A stretch of DNA of 64,000 bases, taken from Armillaria gallica (taxonomy: Eukaryota > Basidiomycota > Agaricomycetes > Agaricales > Physalacriaceae). The notes below the pieces were generated by a model, which searched no databases, was not told the DNA's origin, and worked only from the letters and a program-made list of their open reading frames with translations. Location: assembly GCA_037576215.1 (NCBI GenBank), contig JBANDB010000020.1, forward strand, positions 372,001-436,000, given 5' to 3'. Within the stretch, counting starts at the first letter, position 1. The number at the start of each line of letters is the position of its first letter. Positions 57,765 to 64,000 of this stretch are shown piece by piece. The position numbers and the translations under genes were made by a program.

Positions 57765-60749
57765 ATGGCAAGACAAACAAAGATCCCCAAGCCAAAACCC
57801 ATGCGATATGCTCGAGTTGCTGTCCCTCCAGTACAAAGATGGGATGCGAAAGCCAATCGCGAACTTGCTGATGACATGTACTATGGTGGTGGTACGTGAA
57901 TATTGCCTTCGTTTGAGAATGAAAGCCAAAGATCTCCTGTCGTAGGGGAAGGATTTTCTTTCCAGAACCCCGTATGGAAAAACGACGTGGGGCACGGAGC
58001 TTGGGACGACGAGGAACCGGGCCCAGACGAAAAAAATCTAAGCAGCAGGTGGACTACTTGGCCTATGACCCAATTTCTCTGCCACTGTCGAATGGCTCAT
58101 GTGGAAGCTTCGACGGAAGGAGAGGTGCATAAGTTCTTTGTAATGGTCGGGAACCTCTTTATGCACCGCTGGCCGCCAGTGTTGGGTCTCATATTTATAG
58201 ACTATATGGGAAGCGCCAGAAAAGTAGCTCTTGAACTTGTCGGCATCATGAATTCTCCCGACGGCGCGCCTTTTTCAAGAATGGATAAAGGGTTTCTTGA
58301 TCTTGGCCCAAAATTAGCTCTCGACGGGTGTGAACTGATCGATTTTACACCGGAGATGAGGGATAAATTTGGCGCGTTACTAGAAGCTCTGCGTGTGGTG
58401 AGTTTCCAACAGTCTCCGTTCTGTTGCGTTCTAAGCACCATATATTAGCGGGTGAAGCAGTGGTTTCCCAACAACGAAAGGCAGATAACTAGTGGCAAGG
58501 GCCTCAAATCTGTCCTGAAAACGGAAGTCGAGAAGAAACGCGCTCCCCAGGCACAGCACATCTACTCGCATGCTCTCTACGGCTCAGAAGTCCATGAAAA
58601 AGTCAAAGCTGAAGCAGCAAAGACGGGAAAGTCTCCCAATAATATCGGCCTTATCTCTCAGGTGACAAGAGCAGAGTGGAAGAAGGTGATGCCAGAGGTC
58701 AGGGCTGAGATCATAGGCATACAGTTGGAAGAGAAGAAGCAGGTTGCGGCAGCCAAATCTCATCGCTACGACGAGATTGATTTATCTGCTGCGCAGAAAC
58801 AACAGTAAGTTATTGTATTCATGTTGATATAATTCTTACTGTGGTATAGGGCGATCGAATCTTTGGGGGTGGAATTTGATAAGATGTTCGGGCTGTGTGA
58901 GGCCCTAACGGATTGGGGATTCGTCGTTATTGGTGCTGGAATCGACCCCAACAGTGGAAATCTGCGAAGCTGCAGGTGAGTCCACAGCATAGTTGACAAG
59001 ATACAGGCCTGATTATAGCACAGCTGGGAGTATGGGACGACTATTGCATCTGGTGAAAAATTCTTTAAAACTTTCGACAGAAACGCAGCCATAGGTCTGG
59101 TACCGGGAGGTTTGGCGGGGGACAAACGTGTAGCTGACACATACTATAGCAGCCCTCTGCTCGCCCATATGCGAAATGTGGAACGTACGCCGTACTTTAC
59201 TCGATTCCACTGTTTCTGAGTTCTGATCGCGAGTGTATATAGGAGTGAAAGCGCAGCAAGAGAAGCCGGAGGAATCCGTTGCATCGTCATCATCCATGGA
59301 TGTTGATGTTATAACACGTGATGTTCCAAAAGTGGCTGGCAATGACAATTCAAATTTCAACTTGCCTCCCATGAATGAACCCTTGCCTGACGAGTCCCCT
59401 CAGGGAAAATCGTCTTCAGATACTGTGGACGAGCCCTTACCTGATGAGCTCCTTCCTAATGAGCCTCCTCAGGGAAACTCATCTACGGACGAGCCCCTTC
59501 CCCTTCTCTTGCCGAATCGACCCCCAGACTTTCCCTTCCCATCAGGTTCTGATGCGGACCTAGACTTGCTCCTTGCTGCCTGGAATAGCGGCCAGTCATC
59601 TATGCCTAGCGCCAATTCCATGCACTATCAATCCTCTCAAAATACAATCTAAAATGGCGCCCTATCCTTTCAATCTCCCCAACAAAGCCCGGTATATGAC
59701 AATACCGCTCTCCTTCAGCTTCTACAAGGCAACTCTTTCCCCGTTACTGATGAGCCTCAACCTAACATACCAGCACCGTCGAATGGCGATGACTTTTGGT
59801 CGCATTCCTTCTCCTGGGACAGTTATGACCATATTTTACCTCGCTCCTCGCCCAATCCCACATATTCGAACGACTATTCATCACAAACAGAATCTAGTAT
59901 GTATTCCCTCTGCATTTCCTTCGTCATCATCTACTTCCTCTGTTGCACCATCCTCCTTTCCCTCCGCCACCACGCCATCCGAGGACGTGGTAATGTCAGA
60001 GATCGAGACAATATCGGACCTTGCAACGACAAATAATCTACGAGAGCCTACCAAATCCCATCAAGCATCGGCAGAAGTTTGTCCTCGCAGCCTTTCAAAC
60101 AGATCAGCCGAACAGGCATCAGTACCTGTGATCCCCCAGCGGGCCCGAAACCATAAACCACCAGGCCCTAGAGAAGTGAAAACTCTCGTTGGCAGTGAAC
60201 AGAGCACTCCTGCTTGGCAGCTTGGAAGTCTTGCTTCAATGCAGGATCCCACATTCGGCGACGATTGGGCGAACGTGCTAGTTAAGTGGGACTCCTTGGA
60301 GACTATCCTGAGTAAAGAAAAGTACTCGGTGCGTTCGAGTCCTTAATTATACCTCTATCTCATTCATTTTATCAAAGGGAAAATTACAGGCGCCTAAAAA
60401 CCGGCCAGGTATTTTAGCTGTATGGTTGGACGGTGTTCGCTCGTTTAGCGATCCTCTCTCTATCAACGATATCGATCAATTTGGCAATGCTATGATAACG
60501 TGGTGGAATTCAATTCAACCAACCTGGAGGCAGAATGCAGAGGGGCTACCACTACGCAAGTACGACGAATCATTTGCGTGTCTGCGCAAAGGAGGTCAGA
60601 ACGGGATTGTCACGGTAATATTTGGTCTTTTCTGGTGGAGAAAGAATTTGAACGGTTCATCGCAATGGCTTACCTTGGTAACAGACGTCAGTAATACGCT
60701 TGACGCCCTCCTCAATACTACCGTACCTGGAAAGCGTCATATTCGATAA
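57765..60749 (+). pseudogene. Large agaric orphan gene with Trp-rich C-terminal domain; probable lesions
   Basis: Exons: 57765-57891, 57946-58397, 58449-58804, 58850-58975, 59024-59184, from 59243, then a part ending at 60328, and 60390-60749. The first six join cleanly. The N-terminal half includes FFVMVGNLFMHRWPPVLGL and a Lys-rich region (SVLKTEVEKKRAPQ). A central Pro/Ser-rich part follows. The C-terminal domain has QFGNAMITWWNSIQPTWR, LRKGGQNGIVTVIFGLFWW and WLTLVTDVSNTLDALL, which I associate with a multicopy agaric protein of unknown function. A TAA at 59650-59652 (likely from CAA) and a one-base shift near 59900 break the frame between the halves, unless an unrecognised intron removes both. 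Probably a recent pseudogene. Confidence 0.6.
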
Positions 60750-60799
60750 TGTGTGCTTCCAACTGTTTTTATTACTGATGTAAATGAAGAGCGGATATT

Positions 60800-61900
60800 A
60801 TTCTTGGTATCTATGACTGTACATACACATCTATAGTAGGCAATTCACATGCAGTATAAATTGGTTGAAACAACGGAAAACCGAAACAACTGACATCGGG
60901 GAAAATACCGAATCTTAGAGCCGCTTTATGAGATACTCAACCAAAACAGCCGCTGCAAGCGCTGGCGGATACGAGTCCTGAATCTATGTACAGGATCGAA
61001 GATTCGTTGGCCATAGTCTGGACTCTGGATTGCCTTTTTCGCATGATTCAAAAAATATATGACCCGACGAGGAATCAAACTCTCACATAACAAATTAGGA
61101 ACCATGCGCTTAACTACTACACTAAGACACCACTGCAAAAGTGAGAATTATATACCCCTTGTGAGTACAATCAGAATATTTCAGCAATAAAAAAAATCAG
61201 ATGCAATTGCAAAGAGCAATGCGGTAGTATGCATCATCGGGGAGCGCATCTAAACAGACGGTTACGGGGTAGTTGTGGCATTCAAGGTGTTGCTGGGATG
61301 GAGGAGAGGGGCGGGGAAGGCTCGATGTCATTTTGACGGCGATGGCGAGGTCGTAGGCGAAAAAGGACTTCACCGTTGGGTTGCCCAATGCCGCAAACGG
61401 TGGTGGTGAAATCATCCAATGGTAAAGTCCTTGTGGTGGTGGCCACACCGTAGGGGTAGGGATAGAGCGGAGGGGGGAAGCCGCACTGAGATGGTAGTCG
61501 ATATAAAGACCCAAGTTGTATCTACACCATCGTACAGCGGTGATTGGCCCCCAGGTCGATGTGGGGGATGCTGGGTAGGTTGCAATCGGGATGGGGGTCG
61601 TAGTCGTTGTTGTGGCGGAGTATGGATGATCCATAATGGGAAGCAAACCGGGTTCGTTTCTGCAGCCAGACCGGACCGTTTGAGCTGTTCCTGAACGTTG
61701 AATCTGAGATTCCATCTATGCCCTAGATCTCGAATCTCTCGGGTCTGTAACAGGTAGGCGTCGGGGGAAGCCTCATCGCTGTCGGACACGATGGTCAAAA
61801 AGCGCGGCGGGGAAGGGCAAATAGATACACACATGCTGACAAATCCATCAATGGCTCCGCAAACTGTACAGATTCTGTTTCTACGGTAATGTACAAAGTG
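60800..61900. other. No supported gene; tRNA-like stretch inside
   Basis: Overlapping Pro/Thr-rich open frames lie on the minus strand (61197-61948), but with no domain and no splice support. Antisense frames are equally open, so I do not call a gene. Confidence 0.4.
61060..61131 (-). pseudogene. tRNA-like sequence (Arg-like)
   Basis: The 72-nt minus-strand stretch begins GGTGTCTTAGTGTAGTAGTT, like a fungal tRNA-Arg 5' half. It has TTCCTAA, like a CCT anticodon loop, and a weak T-arm (GAG-AGTTTGATTC-CTC). The acceptor ends do not pair, so it is a relic or a tRNA-derived repeat. Confidence 0.35.
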
Positions 61901-62394
61901 TACCGCCCACGGTAGGTACTGGAAATTTTGCAAAGTGGCTTGCACCATAATTACCGTGAAAAGTACACATTCTGGACACTAAGGGTTGCAGAACATTCAA
62001 AGGGTTACATTTTGATCAATTTATTGACTTAATGCCTCATGAGGACGTATCAAACTGCTATATAAGGTAAGTCAGTTTTGTGTTTAAGGTCGGCACCCCT
62101 CCCCCCCTCCCCCCCTACCCCCTTTGCCGGATTTTAGCCGCGTGCCCCCCTTGATGTGAAGGTTCCAAGAAGGGGGTCTTGAGGGGGTCAGGGGATATGG
62201 TAGGCCGACACTGCCACCTATCTATGACCGGATTGAGCGGCTATACCGGTAATGTCGACTTGCCGATGGCGGTGTGTTTACCAATATGGTATGTTTTGCA
62301 CCAACTTAGTATGTTATTCCCACGGCAGTCGGTCAGTCGGCTGGCTAGGGCCTAACAAAAAAGTTGAGTGGATGTATTTTTTTGCAATCCTCGG

Positions 62395-62560
62395 ACCCCC
62401 TTGAGCGCTAATGTTGCTCCTTGGGGTTCGAATCCTTCTAGCGTTTTTGTTTTCCCCGAAAACCGTCCTCGTTGCGCAGGGCTCGGGATTGACGAAAATG
62501 TGAGGTATTACATTTACGATGATTGAAGAAGCAAGGCACGATGAGTTATTTCTTCCTAAG
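62395..62560 (+). repeat. Element R, copy 5, outside the duplicated modules
   Basis: A head with GGGGTTCGAATCCTTCTAGCG (box B) at 62430 is followed by a tail almost identical to 24212-24265. Because its surroundings differ from the module copies, it suggests that element R moved on its own. Confidence 0.55.
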
Positions 62561-64000
62561 ACACTGAGAGTGACACACCATTTCGCTTGTCTCGACCCAG
62601 GTGGAAGTCAGAAGGTTTGCCTTCGATGACAGTGTGGTCGTTTGATGGCCACCATGTGCACTCGTTGGTGATCACCCAGGCGCCATAAGGCGTGCAGAAC
62701 AACTGACCCAGTGTGCAATACACTCTAAACTTCCTGGAAACCAGAACCCTTAAGATGGAAATAAAGCATGTCTGGAAGAAGTTGTGATTCTGAAATGGAA
62801 GCTTCTTGGAGTCGTACCAAACAGTCTTGTGACTGCACATCACAGTGTACGCCCTTCCAATTCTGGAGTCGCGAGATAAGCTATTGCGCTCTAGGTATTG
62901 GAACGGAAGAGAGCCTCAGAACCACTAGAACCACTTCGGAGGTGAATGTGGCCGCGGCAAATGAATCAATTCGCAAATCAGAATGGTGTGTTGCCCATCG
63001 TGTAGTACTAGAAAGATGAGTCTGAGATGGTGCGCGAGAAAGACGAACTTGAAGTTTGCTTGGAGAAAGGGAAGGTTTCAAATAGGAGCCTGTTTGGTCC
63101 CAAGACACGACAATTAATCTGTCCATTAATCATTTGAAAATCAGGGCGTTGACTGTTACTAATAGGATGTAGTGGAGATCCGATCAACCATGCGTCCACG
63201 ACTCGATATCGGGAGGAACATGATACCCTTGGCGGAAAATTGGCCTTGATACGAGACCTCTATAATTGTGAGGTCCTGTACCCTTCCATAAAGGCCAAGA
63301 TATTGGTAAGGTACTCAAGAAACTCGATGCTCAGCTTGAAGAACGGTAGAACTGGTGGACTAGAAGAAACAGGTTGAAAATCTAGACACCGCGAGCTATA
63401 GTAGATATGAAGAATAAGGGAGATGAAGTGACAAAATTCCGGGTTCATTCGCTGATATGCGCACATGCATCATGACTCTTGCGTCATTTTGCGATCCTCG
63501 CAGGGACGAAATCAGCTTGCTACCCTTTCAGAGATGTCACCGCACAGTGAATCTTCTTTTTCGACCAAAGAAGCTTTCAGAAGCTTTCAGCTCTCCTTCT
63601 TCTGTTCATGGTCCAAGGAACAGGTCCTTTCCGGCTAAATTGGACCGGTGACGGGGATGAAGGGCTCAGTGAGTCAGGTACTTGCCGCCGCGACACGAGG
63701 CTGTAGGCTATGCAATCCTCGATAAATGGACCTAGGCGCCGCCCTTGATCCCAGAAATGAACTCGGCCTTCCAGATTATCATCAATGCGAAAACGGAAGC
63801 TTCGACTGCTTCGGTTCCAAGGCGCCTGCTACCATCATCGCGACGTGTTTCTGCTGTATTTGTGAATCCAAACTGTATTGTTCTCAATGGTAATGGCATT
63901 CTTTAGCCCAGAACCACAAAGCAGGGCAAAAAGGGACCTAAATACCCCAGACCCCCATAATTCCATGACCCGGACCAAAACATTCCCGTTAGATTTGAAT
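62560..64000. other. No gene recognised
   Basis: Several short frames on both strands, none with supporting signals. Confidence 0.4.

Noticed and set aside
61197..61948. Two Pro/Thr-rich minus-strand frames
   Set aside because: They overlap each other, have biased composition, no domain and no splice pattern; coding status cannot be supported.
62100..62135. C-rich run as a telomere or regulatory G-quadruplex
   Set aside because: The run is irregular C with T and A breaks, not a telomere repeat; similar C-rich DNA occurs near 44480, so it is probably repeat-derived.
1..64000. CRISPR array, bacterial operon signals or rRNA genes
   Set aside because: No regularly spaced direct repeats of that kind were seen, and the spliced genes show a eukaryotic nuclear sequence.

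Overview
The window looks like accessory, repeat-rich nuclear DNA of a mushroom-forming basidiomycete (Agaricomycetes). The evidence is: genes split by 45-60 nt GT/AG introns; a KDZ transposase carrying the cysteine-rich CxC2-type N-terminus; a DIRS/Ngaro-like tyrosine-recombinase retrotransposon; multicopy caspase-like p20 genes; multicopy fungalysin (M36) metallopeptidase relics; and an agaric-type orphan protein with a Trp-rich C-terminal domain. Everything here comes from reading the sequence; no database search was possible.

Left and centre (1-44 kb). The main architecture is a repeated module: a caspase-like gene facing a fungalysin (M36) gene tail to tail, followed by an orphan gene called here 'Q' and a tRNA-derived cluster. 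Caspase copies lie at 2598-4115 (intact, 472 aa), 18375-19609 (one frameshift), 25352-26899 on the minus strand (intact, 472 aa, membrane-anchored) and 36504-37977 (many lesions). Fungalysin copies follow at about 4.2-4.5, 5.3-7.1, 10.6-13.2, 20.2-21.5, 24.3-24.9 and 38.1-39.8 kb, all decayed. Q copies lie at 8.0-8.6, 22.4-22.9 and 41.6-42.1 kb, each with one in-frame stop at a different place. tRNA-Glu with an intron plus truncated tRNA-like units follow Q in modules 2 and 3. The modules are interrupted by younger elements: a TA-flanked CAGTG-ended MITE (17153-17815), a hAT-like MITE with an 8-bp target duplication nested in a second MITE (40398-41075), and a ~1.65-kb insertion in the 10.6-13.2 kb fungalysin copy. 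Between modules lie a dead tyrosine-recombinase retrotransposon (about 27.9-32.6 kb, minus) and gene-poor DNA (32.7-36.4 kb).

Right (45-61 kb). This part is a row of small multi-exon genes, mostly of unknown function: 45444-46103, 50128-50570, a convergent paralogous pair (50979-51773 and 51763-52606), 53138-53744, 54525-55140, a protein with an RNase H1-type N-terminal (viroplasmin-like) domain at 56756-57323, and a large agaric orphan gene at 57765-60749. A degenerate KDZ transposase (46.2-49.8 kb) sits among them. Several promoters, two of them divergent, carry repeats of the motif ACTTTGTAC.

A recurring theme is decay by C-to-T change: CGA to TGA, or CAG/CAA to TAG/TAA, accounts for most of the premature stops in the retrotransposon, the KDZ element, one Q copy, one caspase copy and the 57.8-60.7 kb gene. 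The most interesting candidate system is the duplicated convergent pair of a membrane-tethered caspase-like protease and a secreted-type M36 metalloprotease.
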